Positions 8,958-16,543 of a stretch of DNA of 64,000 nt are shown here, in pieces (within the stretch, counting starts at the first letter, position 1; the number at the start of each line of letters is the position of its first letter). Source of the stretch: Pseudoduganella lutea (GTDB taxonomy: Bacteria > Pseudomonadota > Gammaproteobacteria > Burkholderiales > Burkholderiaceae_D); contig NZ_CP035913.1 in assembly GCF_004209755.1 (NCBI RefSeq), forward strand, positions 6,634,001 to 6,698,000, written 5' to 3'. The position numbers were made by a program, and so were the translations under genes. The notes beneath the pieces are model-generated. The model did no database searches. It saw only the letters and a program-made list of their open reading frames with translations, and was not told the DNA's origin.

Positions 8958-9098
8958 TCATTTACTTTTTGGGGGATTGCTAGATTTGCTCGGTTTGAGG
9001 GCCGGATTATTCCCTGGAGTGGTTTTGTTATCACGGCGGCGCTGATCCGGCAGCCCTGTTGATTTTGCGATCGGCTTTGGTCCTGGCTTGAGTGCCAT
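8958..9098 (-). CDS. Small basic protein, 46 aa
   Basis: ATG at 9098 preceded at proper spacing by GGAGA (GGAGAATGACAATG), giving a 46-aa product that starts MALKPGPKPIAKSTG and ends NPPKSK. It is rich in Lys, Pro and Asn and is probably disordered, nucleic-acid binding or a linker-like peptide. It sits between the two copies of the duplicated coding relic and just upstream of the strong hairpin. Nothing in the sequence names its function. The good ribosome binding site and clean frame make it worth listing, but it could be part of a decayed mobile segment. Confidence 0.45.
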   Translation of the reverse strand: MALKPGPKPIAKSTGLPDQRRRDNKTTPGNNPALKPSKSSNPPKSK

Positions 9099-9218
9099 TG
9101 TCATTCTCCCTAGATTTCGAGGCGCAAGAGGATTCCCGCGCGGAACAGAAGATGGAGACTAAGCAAGCCAAAATCAAGAGCGGGATTTCATTTGTGCAAC
9201 CTGCATGAATCTCTAACT

Positions 9219-9316
9219 CGGCCAGGCCTGAACCTTCTTGGTATGGCGTGTCGCGCACTCGGCATACTGGCGCAGCAGCTAAATCGCCTAGGCCTGCAAT
9301 GCATCGAAGTCGTCGG
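9219..9316 (-). pseudogene. Coding relic, copy 2 (two in-frame stops)
   Basis: Second unit of the direct repeat. On the minus strand it reads DFDALQA-stop-AI-stop-LLRQYAECATRHTKKVQAWP, clearly homologous to copy 1 at 8805-8937 but carrying two stop codons, so it is a dead copy. Confidence 0.65.
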
Positions 9317-9411
9317 AAGCCGGGCGCGGCTTTTCCAAACACGGCGAGGCAGCGCACTACCAAACTAAACCTATTTCCTTAAGGCAATGTCCGCGTAAGC
9401 TTAGACCAAAG

Positions 9412-9437
9412 AGGCCGCTTTCGGCCAGAAGCGGCCT
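9412..9437. repeat. Dispersed palindromic element, copy B
   Basis: Perfect 9-bp inverted repeat AGGCCGCTT / AAGCGGCCT with an 8-base loop (TCGGCCAG), 30 bases upstream of the GNAT gene. It is the clearest copy of the element. Confidence 0.6.
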
Positions 9438-9467
9438 TAGATTAAACAGAATCTGACGAAAGACCAG

Positions 9468-10004
9468 ATGTCCTCAATCGATATACGCTACACAGAAAAG
9501 TTCCCCGAACCGGAATTTTCATCTCTGCAGAGAAGTATTTTTGCGGAGATTGAAAGAATTCCGGATGAACTAGACTCCGTCTTGCGTTCAAAAAAAATTG
9601 ATATAGATTCGAGAGGTCAGCATCAAGCTCCGAAGCATAGGTTCGGTGCTTATGACGGCGAGGAGCTTGTTGGGTGGACCTACGGCTGGTTTGAGCATAA
9701 CAACGTTTTCTATATGGCGAATAGCGGCATTAAGCCAACTCATCGACGTAAGGGGGTTTACACTGCTTTGTTAAACGTGATCCGAAGCTATGCATTGGAG
9801 CAGGGAGCTTGGTGTATCCGATCTCAGCACTCTGTCGTCAACAACGCCGTTATTATTGCCAAGCTACGGGCAGCTTTTCACATCACAGGCTTACATCAGT
9901 CCGGACAAATGGGAACACTTGTTGAGTTAACCCAGCATCTGTCTGACAAGCATGAGCAGATGTTTCGAGATCGCGTGATGCCCTATGGTATCCCAAAAAA
10001 GTGA
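9468..10004 (+). CDS. GNAT family N-acetyltransferase
   Basis: A 178-aa acetyl-CoA-dependent acetyltransferase. The acetyl-CoA binding motif A is visible at residues about 82-100: YMANSGIKPTHRRKGVYTAL, with RRKGVY in place of the usual R/Q-x-x-G-x-G/A. It is followed by the helix LLNVIRSYALEQGA and a motif-B-like end (NNAVIIAKLRAAFHITGLH). The strand-turn before it (FGAYDGEELVGWTYGW) is also typical of the fold. Substrate unknown. The gene is AT-richer than its surroundings and stands alone behind a palindromic element, consistent with recent acquisition. Confidence 0.85.
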   Translation: MSSIDIRYTEKFPEPEFSSLQRSIFAEIERIPDELDSVLRSKKIDIDSRGQHQAPKHRFGAYDGEELVGWTYGWFEHNNVFYMANSGIKPTHRRKGVYTALLNVIRSYALEQGAWCIRSQHSVVNNAVIIAKLRAAFHITGLHQSGQMGTLVELTQHLSDKHEQMFRDRVMPYGIPKK

Positions 10005-10146
10005 ACTTGCTCTAAGGCGGCCGCAACAACAACGGCCACGTTAGGGCGGAAGTTGTCGTACACTGGATGATAGCAATCGGCCACAAGCGGATCTTGAGTA
10101 AGCTCATTGACGTTTATAGTTTTTGCAAAGCTGGTCAAGTACAAAA

Positions 10147-10446
10147 ATGAAAATTTCTTCTTTTATATTGCTTCTTTCAACAATGTCCTTGTCTGTTGGA
10201 TTCTGTCAAGATACAGTAAAACCCGTGGCGTCCCGCGAAGATCCTGCCCCTAAAAAATTACCTGTCGTAGAGGAGCTGGTCGACTATGACTACGCCTGGG
10301 ACCAATTTGCGCACAGAGGCAGATTGATTTGGGACTGTCGGGGGCTGCAATCTGGTCGCTTTGTTGGCCCTGAATTTTGCGTTAATAAGGAAATGGTGGA
10401 AACGCATTGGCCCGATAAGAAGATTCCTGGGGACTGGAAACGATAA
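10147..10446 (+). CDS. Small exported protein of unknown function
   Basis: A 99-aa product whose start is set at the ATG of MKISSFILLLSTMSLSVGFC, because this yields a textbook signal peptide (Lys, hydrophobic core, likely cleavage near GFCQD). The mature part of about 78 aa has two Cys (in IWDCRGL and PEFCVN), a possible disulfide, and a Trp/Asp-rich middle. Eight further in-frame codons from a TTG exist upstream but would spoil the signal sequence. No strong ribosome binding site. Probably periplasmic or outer-membrane associated; family not recognised. AT-rich like the neighbouring GNAT gene. Confidence 0.65.
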   Translation: MKISSFILLLSTMSLSVGFCQDTVKPVASREDPAPKKLPVVEELVDYDYAWDQFAHRGRLIWDCRGLQSGRFVGPEFCVNKEMVETHWPDKKIPGDWKR

Positions 10447-10570
10447 AATTAAATTAACCTTTGTTTCCAAGTGCCTCGATGCACGAAACGTAGACGAACG
10501 ACCGGGGCGAGAGCCGCCTGTCGTGACTGTCTGTGACTTTTCCGTTCGGCGAACTGCTGTGCTGCGGCGA

Positions 10571-10600
10571 ACGGCCGAGTTCGGCCAAAAGCAGCCATAG
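10571..10600. repeat. Dispersed palindromic element, copy D
   Basis: Contains ACGGCCGAGTTCGGCCAAAA followed by GCAGCC. On the minus strand it reads GGCTGCTTTTGGCCGAACTC, matching the GCTTT(C/T)GGCC core of copies B and F. A weaker partial match is seen at 10076-10093. Confidence 0.45.
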
Positions 10601-10665
10601 CGAATGGAACGTAATGCCTCGCGCCGAGTAGGACAACACGACTGGTCTAGCTGACCTTTCTACTC

Positions 10666-11672
10666 TCAGATAAGTGCTGCAGAGAGAATTTGATTCATGT
10701 CCGGCTCGGCATTTTGGCAATTGGCCAAATGTATTATTGATGTACGGGTCTGGGGTAGCCTAACAATCAGGGTGTTGAATCCCCAAAGACCGCCGTTATG
10801 GAACACAACTTCTTGACCGAACCTTTTTGTGATCTCTAATCCAAATCGGTAGTCAGGCACTGTTCCATCCAAAAAGGGCGACGGTTGTAGCATTGCATGC
10901 AGCAGGCTTGAATGGTCGGCCCACTGGCGGTGCCATTCGACTTCCCACAGCAGCAGCTGAGCGGTGCTGCCATACATGCCGCCATCACCAACCGTGTTGG
11001 CATTACCCAAATGCTGCTTGTATCCCGAAGAACGCGCCGCGTCATTTTCATAGCTGAACACCCGATGTTTTATGACATCAAGCGGTCGTCATCGTATGTC
11101 ATATCGTGGATGCCGAGCGGCTCGAACAGTGTTTTCCTAGCATAGTCCTTGCACGTTATGCCGGTCAATCGCTGGACAAGAGTGGCTAGAAGGATCTAGT
11201 TGCTATTGCTGTACCGGTGTTCAGTCTGCGCAGGACACTCCACTGTGTCCATGCAGGAAATTAACTGCAGGATGATGTCGTTGTTGAAGTAGTCAGCTTC
11301 GTGCCGTCCAAGCTGGCACTGCAGGAACTGGAAATAATCTGGAATCCCGCTACTATGATTTAACAGACTTCGCAACGGAAAGGGTTGCTCGAATTTGGTC
11401 AACTCTGGCAAATGGGCGCAGACGTCGTCATCGAGACTTATTGCGCCTTCACGCACCAGGGACATGACGCAGGCCGCCGTAAATTGCTTCGATTCCGATG
11501 CCAAGTAGTATGCCGAGTCGCGCGACAACGGCACTTTCAGCTCCAATGAAGCAAGACCATGATGGCGCTCAAATAACGTTTCTCCTGCGCGCAGGACCGC
11601 GGCGCTGAAACCCGGTCCCTGCCACGGCAAGAGCGCTTCCAACCCGCTGTAATAGTCTTTAAGTTTTTGCAT
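10666..11672 (-). pseudogene. Serine hydrolase (beta-lactamase/AmpC-like), decayed
   Basis: The gene would encode a class-C-beta-lactamase-like serine hydrolase of about 335 aa. It begins MQKLKDYYSGLEALLPW and keeps the SxxK nucleophile motif (SESK in YYLASESKQFTAA) and the Y-x-N motif (HRYSNSN). Straight after SNSN the expected Tyr codon is TAG (about 11198), and near 11065-11075 one base is missing, so the frame resumes only at DVIKHRVFSYEND. The C-terminal part, including the HNGGLWG segment that corresponds to the KTG box, is intact to 10666. One nonsense change plus one frameshift make a functional product unlikely. It is convergent with no partner and flanked by the GFA gene. Confidence 0.9.
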
Positions 11673-11834
11673 GCAGTCTCGGCTTGTTGTTTGAGAGAAA
11701 GCCGAGATTGTACGTGCCAAAGCGTCTTTGGTATCGAAATAACACGTCACCAACGACAGCTTCGGGGCGCAAGCGGTCGTACACGGGTCCGGCTGCAACG
11801 AGCTAGGATGGGCCCTTTTCTTGGGGAGGGCACA

Positions 11835-12239
11835 TTGGCAACAAGAACTGCATCCTGCAGCTGCGGCCAGTTGCAGATCGAAGTGGCGGCTGAACCGAAC
11901 GGCGTCGGCATCTGCCACTGCCTGGCGTGCCAGCGGCGCACTGGCAGCGTGTTTGCGCCTGTTGCCGGGTTTCCTCTTCCCTATACCGTGAGTGGCCGCT
12001 CCACGGAATACGTGCGCGTGGGCGACGCCGGCTGTGGCTTCGTCTATCACTTCTGCCCAGTATGCGGCACGACAGTCTTTCATACGGAAGACGACGTCGA
12101 CGACGAAGTGTTCGTGGCGGTCGGTGCTTTCGGCGACACCGATTTCCCACCGCCGCAGATATCGGTGTACGACTGCCGCCGCCATGCGTGGGTCCAACTG
12201 CCTCCCGGAACCCGGACATTCGAACTCGATCCCAACTGA
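11835..12239 (+). CDS. GFA family protein (CENP-V/GFA zinc domain)
   Basis: Family of glutathione-dependent formaldehyde-activating-enzyme-like proteins with a zinc-binding CENP-V/GFA fold; most members have no proven reaction. 134 aa. Zinc ligands are visible in order: CSCGQL at the N-terminus, CHCLAC with the following QRRTGS, and FCPVCGT. The C-terminal VGAFGD and the conserved hydrophobic strands match the family. The start is a TTG behind GGGGAGGG. An in-frame ATG at 11808 is the alternative and adds nine residues. The upstream gene on the other strand is the decayed hydrolase, so the promoter lies within about 150 bases. Confidence 0.88.
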   Translation: MATRTASCSCGQLQIEVAAEPNGVGICHCLACQRRTGSVFAPVAGFPLPYTVSGRSTEYVRVGDAGCGFVYHFCPVCGTTVFHTEDDVDDEVFVAVGAFGDTDFPPPQISVYDCRRHAWVQLPPGTRTFELDPN

Positions 12240-12287
12240 GTGCCACGACACGCTTACAATCGCAGCAACGAAACTGACTGGTCAACA

Positions 12288-12683
12288 ATGAATAAAATCT
12301 CGTTTGATACACTGGCGCGGCTTGCAAAGGCTTCCGCTACGGTCACGGTTCCGTGCATGTGCAACCGGGTGTCGGTTGCCGCATGGAGCGCATTGCCGAT
12401 GACGTTGGAGTTAAACCGCTTTCACGATATCGGCGTGCTGTTCGACGATCCCTACGACGAGCCGACGTTTGCGGAGTTTCATCCCGCCGGGACGCGCTAT
12501 GACAGCGACATCGCCCCGATCGCGCTGAATTTCTACCCCTACAATCGCTGCGCCGTGGCACGCTGCCTGGACTGTGGCCGACACTATCTGCGCTATAACG
12601 AAGCGGGCGGCTATTTCACGGAGCTTCGCATTCGCGCCCTGCGGCCGGAGCTGATCGTCGATACACCCGCACCTGAGGCTTAG
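12288..12683 (+). CDS. Hypothetical protein with two Cys pairs
   Basis: A 131-aa soluble protein that starts MNKISFDTLARLAKASATV. It contains CMC near residue 24 and CLDCGRHYLRYNEAGGY near residue 95, which could form one zinc or iron site, plus an acidic middle (FDDPYDEPTFAEFHPAG). It begins 48 bases after the GFA gene and on the same strand, so the two may be cotranscribed. The name of the family is not known to me; an ImmE-like or zinc-ribbon-like role would be pure guesswork. Codon use is normal for a high-GC genome. Confidence 0.65.
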   Translation: MNKISFDTLARLAKASATVTVPCMCNRVSVAAWSALPMTLELNRFHDIGVLFDDPYDEPTFAEFHPAGTRYDSDIAPIALNFYPYNRCAVARCLDCGRHYLRYNEAGGYFTELRIRALRPELIVDTPAPEA

Positions 12684-12686
12684 CCG

Positions 12687-12738
12687 CCATTGTCCGCTTC
12701 GGAGCGGTAGCGTTCATACCTGAACGGCCGAAATCGGC
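12687..12738. repeat. Dispersed palindromic element, copy E
   Basis: Two nested structures: CCGCTTCGGAGCGG and a perfect CGTTCA-TACC-TGAACG hairpin (12711-12726), followed by CGGCCGAAATCGG. It starts 3 bases after a stop codon, so it may also act as a transcript end. Confidence 0.5.
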
Positions 12739-13087
12739 AAACCTCAACTCGTGCTGGACAGCAATTCCTATGGTGCGCAAACAGGCCATATAGAATAATC
12801 TGCAACTAACAGAACATGACGCTGCACGTTGCAACCTCGACCTGCTTCACCGACTGCGCTGCTCCAGGTCGTCACAGAAGAGCACTGCTCGGGACGCCGC
12901 AATATGGCTTAAACGTGCCAGCACGATCTGGGCACCCAGTTGAGGTGTACCACGCTCTGAACCGATGTATTTCGATGGGAACAACTCCTTAAAATGAAAT
13001 TGCTAGCCCGCTCCTTGCATGATAACCCTAATTATCATGTAGTCCTTTTTGCCAGTCAGAGTTCTCATTGAATTGATACGTCTGCGT

Positions 13088-13128
13088 CAGGCTGCTTTCG
13101 GCCGGTCGCAGTACACAATGACCGGCTG
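13088..13128. repeat. Dispersed palindromic element, copy F
   Basis: GCTGCTTTCGGCCGGTC, a 12-base loop, then GACCGGC. The GCCGGTC/GACCGGC stem lies 20-60 bases beyond the stop of the PRTRC ThiF gene and could help end that transcript. Confidence 0.5.
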
Positions 13129-13146
13129 ATCTCGTGGTTCTGGAGA

Positions 13147-13932
13147 TTAACCGTTGCCGTCGGTAGGCACTAGCCGCATGGGTGCAGTACGTTTTGCCTG
13201 TAAATTTAGTACCACACCCTGTGCCTCAATGCTCCCGGAAGTGAATAACTCAAACAGCAGTTGGGCTGCGTAGCGCGCCGCGACGTCGTTGATGAACAGC
13301 CCCTGCGATGCCAGCGACATGCGTACCGAACAAGACGGCATATCGTCCTCCAACACCGTACCGTCCAGCAGTTCAGGATAGCGCTCGGTGACGCAGCGCA
13401 GCCGCTCTTGGGCGTCCAGCGGCCTACGAAAGGTCGGAGGCTGGCCAAGTACCACCTGCGCATCGTGCTGGCGGTTGCCCAGGTCCAGCCAGTAGCGGTA
13501 ATGGTCGCCTGCAAACAGGTAGGCATGCATGCGTTGCCGTGCGGCGCGCGTGTCCACGCAACTGATCAGCATATCGGCATTGCGCTGGGTAAGGCTATAT
13601 TCGCCTCGCCACGTGTCTTCAATGGCACGCACGCTCGCGTCCCAATCCAATCCATAGAACTGGTTTAGGCGTGAGATCGTCACCACCGCCTTATGCGCGC
13701 CCACGTCGGCATGGCTGTACAGTTGGCGGCCCACGTTTGCCTCGCTGACAGTATCGGGATCGAAGGCATGCACGTGCAGGCCGCCGGGGTGGCCCAGCGC
13801 ACGCATGGCGAAATCGAGCCGCGCCAGGCAACCCGCCATCTGTGCACCATTGCCACCCACTCCGGCCAGGTGGATGGTCACGCGCCGCGTCAGCAATTCG
13901 CCTGGAACTCGGTGTGGCAGGCTGGTCATCAT
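13147..13932 (-). CDS. PRTRC system ThiF-family (E1-like) protein
   Basis: E1/ThiF/MoeB-superfamily adenylating enzyme of the PRTRC (ParB-related, ThiF-related cassette) type, 261 aa. The nucleotide loop is AGVGGNGAQMAG (residues 23-34). The acidic and Arg/Lys residues of the adenylation site appear in HAFDPDTVSEANVGRQLYSH and the following AHKAVV, and SCVDTRAAR matches the later Asp. Cys201 in DDMPSCSVRMS is the likely thioester cysteine. By family analogy it would activate the C-terminus of the ubiquitin-like protein C and pass it to E2-like protein B. The ATG overlaps the protein A stop by 4 bases. It is the last gene of the operon. No sulfur-transfer (thiamin) genes are near. Confidence 0.92.
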   Translation of the reverse strand: MMTSLPHRVPGELLTRRVTIHLAGVGGNGAQMAGCLARLDFAMRALGHPGGLHVHAFDPDTVSEANVGRQLYSHADVGAHKAVVTISRLNQFYGLDWDASVRAIEDTWRGEYSLTQRNADMLISCVDTRAARQRMHAYLFAGDHYRYWLDLGNRQHDAQVVLGQPPTFRRPLDAQERLRCVTERYPELLDGTVLEDDMPSCSVRMSLASQGLFINDVAARYAAQLLFELFTSGSIEAQGVVLNLQAKRTAPMRLVPTDGNG

Positions 13933-14567
13933 GGCTCGCACCCCAGTCTGGTCAGTCCGACGACACTGTCCCATTGGTCACACAGGTCGATGAACAGCCC
14001 GTTGATGGCAAGGCGGACGCGTGCTTCTGGATGGCGGCTGCGCACCCGCCCAAACACACCGCACAGCTTGATCGCGCGGTCGTCCGCATCGCCCAGCGCG
14101 GAGAAGAACGCCGGCGCATCGCCGTGGGAATGCAGGTCGAGTACCACCTGCTCGGTGGCGGCGAGGAGCGGGAGACGGTAGACGACATGGTCCCGGTCGG
14201 CCTCGACCGTCTCGCAGGTCGCCACTCGCAGCATGCCGGATCGCCCGTCATGGATGATCGCAGCGGCGGTCTCGTCGGGCGCGGCATACCGTGCCGAGGC
14301 GATGAACCGGCGCAGCAGATCGGCAGGAATTACCCCGAAGGACAGGCGCAGCCATGGCGACAACGCGCCATAGGGCACGGGCAGTCCGCTGTCGATGCCA
14401 CCGAAGCGTTGCAGGCAGTCCAGCCAGGGTAGCCGTACCTGCACGAATACGCCGTTGGCGGCCACGACGAGGCGCAGGCCGGGTGACATCGACGGCAGGG
14501 CGCCATGGCGGGGCGCGGCGATAACCGGACAGGCGGCCAGCAACACGGCGTCACGTGGATCAGCCAT
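13929..14567 (-). CDS. PRTRC system protein A (JAB/JAMM peptidase-like)
   Basis: A 212-aa member of the prokaryotic JAB/MPN superfamily found in PRTRC cassettes; relatives remove ubiquitin-like proteins or trim their C-termini using zinc. The metal motif is LHSHGDAPAFFS: His146, His148 and Ser156 keep the H-S-H-x7-S spacing. The following zinc Asp (S-x2-D) would be residue 159, which is Gly here, with Asp160 one place later (ALGDADD). The catalytic Glu may be Glu99 but this cannot be settled by eye. The start overlaps the protein B stop by 8 bases and its stop overlaps ThiF. Assignment is firm; peptidase activity is uncertain because of the Asp change. Confidence 0.88.
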   Translation of the reverse strand: MADPRDAVLLAACPVIAAPRHGALPSMSPGLRLVVAANGVFVQVRLPWLDCLQRFGGIDSGLPVPYGALSPWLRLSFGVIPADLLRRFIASARYAAPDETAAAIIHDGRSGMLRVATCETVEADRDHVVYRLPLLAATEQVVLDLHSHGDAPAFFSALGDADDRAIKLCGVFGRVRSRHPEARVRLAINGLFIDLCDQWDSVVGLTRLGCEP

Positions 14568-15291
14568 GGTCGTCTCCCAAGAGGGCGACCATGTCGCCCA
14601 GCGTCCTGTCCATCGCGATCAGGGCGCGCGAGGGAAATCGCGCCGGCGGCGCATCCAGCAAGCCCTTCCAGAACGCGTAGGCGCCGTGCTTGTGCCGCAC
14701 GGTCCTTGTGCCGTTGGGATGGGAGAAGAAGGAGCCAAAGAACGCGTCGGTCCATGCATCGATGCAATGGCTGGCTTCGCCCGTCGGGACGACAGTGCTG
14801 CCTTGGCAAATCACGCCAAGGTCGCTGACATTGAAGTAGGGCGCCCGGCACAGCGGCGTTTCTGGCGTAGGGCGGATATTGTCCTTGCAGGCCCAGACCC
14901 ACCAGCCCTTGGCGCTGGCCGCGAACACCAGTGCCGGATGCGGTACCACCTCGCCGCGCTCGCCAAGTTCGGCGCAGCGAACGGCGATGTGGCGTACTCC
15001 GGCGGGGTGCCACCACACGCGCAAGGTGTCGCCCGCATAGAGCAGGCGCCCGTCGAGATAGGATGCCGAGGCGGGCGCCTGCTGCGCCAGTTCGCGCGCC
15101 AGCCGCCTTGCCGCGCGCGGCGACATGGGCTTGCCGGCGAGGATGACCGGTCGGTCTCCGCTCAGATCGACCCGATGAATGCTGGCGTAAGCATGTGTGG
15201 CGTTATGCTGTGCCTCCCGGTAGATCAGCACCGCCTGGGCCAATACGAGGCTGGCGGCGCGCGGGGCTTCGATACGGAACTGTACTGGCAT
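14560..15291 (-). CDS. PRTRC system protein B (prokaryotic E2-like)
   Basis: A 243-aa protein of the PRTRC B family, described in the literature as a prokaryotic E2/UBC-like fold. The start is MPVQFRIEAP, preceded by GAGGACACC; the frame is open 58 codons further upstream but that overlaps protein F. The likely catalytic cysteine is Cys162 in APYFNVSDLGVICQGS, which has the Asn and the N-x(n)-G-x-x-C-x-G layout of E2 active sites. Other landmarks are HPALVFAASAKGWWVWA and a C-terminal SHPNGTRTVRHKHGAY segment with several His. It lies 26 bases after protein F and overlaps protein A. Confidence 0.9.
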   Translation of the reverse strand: MPVQFRIEAPRAASLVLAQAVLIYREAQHNATHAYASIHRVDLSGDRPVILAGKPMSPRAARRLARELAQQAPASASYLDGRLLYAGDTLRVWWHPAGVRHIAVRCAELGERGEVVPHPALVFAASAKGWWVWACKDNIRPTPETPLCRAPYFNVSDLGVICQGSTVVPTGEASHCIDAWTDAFFGSFFSHPNGTRTVRHKHGAYAFWKGLLDAPPARFPSRALIAMDRTLGDMVALLGDDHG

Positions 15292-15317
15292 GATGGTGTC
15301 CTCCTGTGCAACCAGTA

Positions 15318-16346
15318 TTACTCCGACAAATGGGCAAGCAAGCGGTCGATCAGGCCGATGGCGCGCAGGTGCGGCGTGATCATGCGCATCCATTGGCGCA
15401 GGGCCGGCGGGTGGTCGGCGGGGAGCACGACTTCCCCGATCTCGTCGAACGAATCGGCCTGCCATGCGTAGTCCGCGTAGTCATCCGACACGCGCACGGC
15501 GACGTCGTCGTCTGCCCAGCACAGCACCGCACCAAAGCCGGTGAAGAGCCCTTCACGCCGTGCCGTGAAGTCACCGGATACCGGTGTGCGGGCCAGCGCC
15601 AGCGCCAGTGCCGCCGCGCGGCGCACAAAGGCGTCATCGTGATGTTCGGACAGGATATGCAGGCGTCGCTGCGACAGCCCCGCAGTCCGCCGCAATGCCC
15701 ATGCCGGGAACGCGGCTTCGATCTCTGCGCGCGTCACCATTTCGGCTTGCATGGCGTCCCGCGCTTTCGGATCGCCGTCGCAGTGTTCATCGAGATACTC
15801 GGTTTCGTCCGGTTCGCCCAGCCAGTACAGGTGGGATGCCTCGTCCAGTACGATGGACGGCGTGAAGAGCGGGTAGACAGCCCAGCTTTTGTCCTCCAGC
15901 ACGCAAAGCACGGTGGCACCGAGGCCGGGCACGACAGCTTCCAGCCGGTCAAGACGAGGACCGACGGTCCAGCGATGCACCGAGCCTTCTCGCCAGGCGA
16001 TGTGCATTCCCCGAACGCGGTCCACATCCGATGGCTGTTGTACCGCCTGCGATTCCTCGATCTCGTCCACCTTGCACGTCTCGACCGGCTGCAGGGAGAA
16101 CACGGGCGACAGGCACCTTGTCTCGCCAATATGCCGGTGCAGCCATGCCGACAGGACCGCACCGCAAGCTTGCAGCGGATCGGTGCTTGCTTGCGGAAAG
16201 CTGCGCTCCGTCACCGCGCCACCGCGCACGAGGTAGCGGGCCAGCATACCGGCCACCCGCTGTCCTGCGGCGGGCATGATGGAGGCCGGTATGCCGTCGG
16301 CGAGCGTGGGCTGGCCGGCACTGGCTAGGGCGTGGGTTGCAGCCAT
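15318..16346 (-). CDS. PRTRC system protein F
   Basis: A 342-aa cytoplasmic protein of the PRTRC F family, of unknown activity; the family is defined by its constant presence in the cassette. The start is tentatively the ATG of MAATHALASAGQPTLADG, because the sequence resembles what I recall of family members from about here (IPASIMPAAGQRVAGMLARY onward). The open frame extends to 16427, but that part is Arg/Gln-rich and overlaps the small ORF. Landmarks are CGAVLSAWLHRHIG, LFTPSIVLDEASHLYWLGE and GFGAVLCWADDDVAVRV. No ribosome binding site is clear, so translation is probably coupled to the overlapping upstream ORF. Confidence 0.85.
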   Translation of the reverse strand: MAATHALASAGQPTLADGIPASIMPAAGQRVAGMLARYLVRGGAVTERSFPQASTDPLQACGAVLSAWLHRHIGETRCLSPVFSLQPVETCKVDEIEESQAVQQPSDVDRVRGMHIAWREGSVHRWTVGPRLDRLEAVVPGLGATVLCVLEDKSWAVYPLFTPSIVLDEASHLYWLGEPDETEYLDEHCDGDPKARDAMQAEMVTRAEIEAAFPAWALRRTAGLSQRRLHILSEHHDDAFVRRAAALALALARTPVSGDFTARREGLFTGFGAVLCWADDDVAVRVSDDYADYAWQADSFDEIGEVVLPADHPPALRQWMRMITPHLRAIGLIDRLLAHLSE

Positions 16347-16543
16347 GGCGAGGGCGCGGTCGTGCGGGGCAGATCGGCGGGATTGGCTGGGGTGCTGCTG
16401 CAGGTGCTGGCAAAGCGCAGCCAGCATGCCGCCGTATGGCCGAGGGCTCGCTTGCCGAGTGCGCGGTCGGTGACGGCGGCGTTGCCTGCAGCGCTGCCAG
16501 CCGCCATCGCCTCGGTCAGCGCCATGAATTCACGCCAGTTCAT
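16325..16543 (-). CDS. Small 72-aa ORF coupled to PRTRC protein C
   Basis: The ATG (16543-16541) overlaps the stop codon of protein C as ATGA, and the frame runs 72 codons to a TAG at 16325, overlapping the first codons of protein F. Third codon positions are strongly G/C, as in a translated frame. The product begins MNWREFMALTEAMAAGSAAG, helical and Ala-rich, and ends in a Pro/Thr/Ser-rich tail (PRTTAPSPWLQPTP). It could be a genuine accessory protein of the cassette or just a coupling peptide that delivers ribosomes to gene F. A frameshifted N-terminus of F is the third possibility. Family not recognised. Confidence 0.5.
   Translation of the reverse strand: MNWREFMALTEAMAAGSAAGNAAVTDRALGKRALGHTAACWLRFASTCSSTPANPADLPRTTAPSPWLQPTP

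Larger units (their letters stand above)
12684..13146. other. Intergenic gap carrying two copies of the palindromic element
   Basis: About 460 bases between the Cys-pair protein and the end of the PRTRC operon. No gene seen. It holds element copies E and F. Confidence 0.5.

Noticed and set aside
8241..10446. Integron-like attC sites between the accessory genes
   Set aside because: The palindromes lack the GTTRRRY core site and no integrase gene is present, so an integron array is not supported.
12240..12287. Upstream extension of the two-Cys-pair protein
   Set aside because: The in-frame ATG at 12288 gives a normal N-terminus; the extension is not protein-like.
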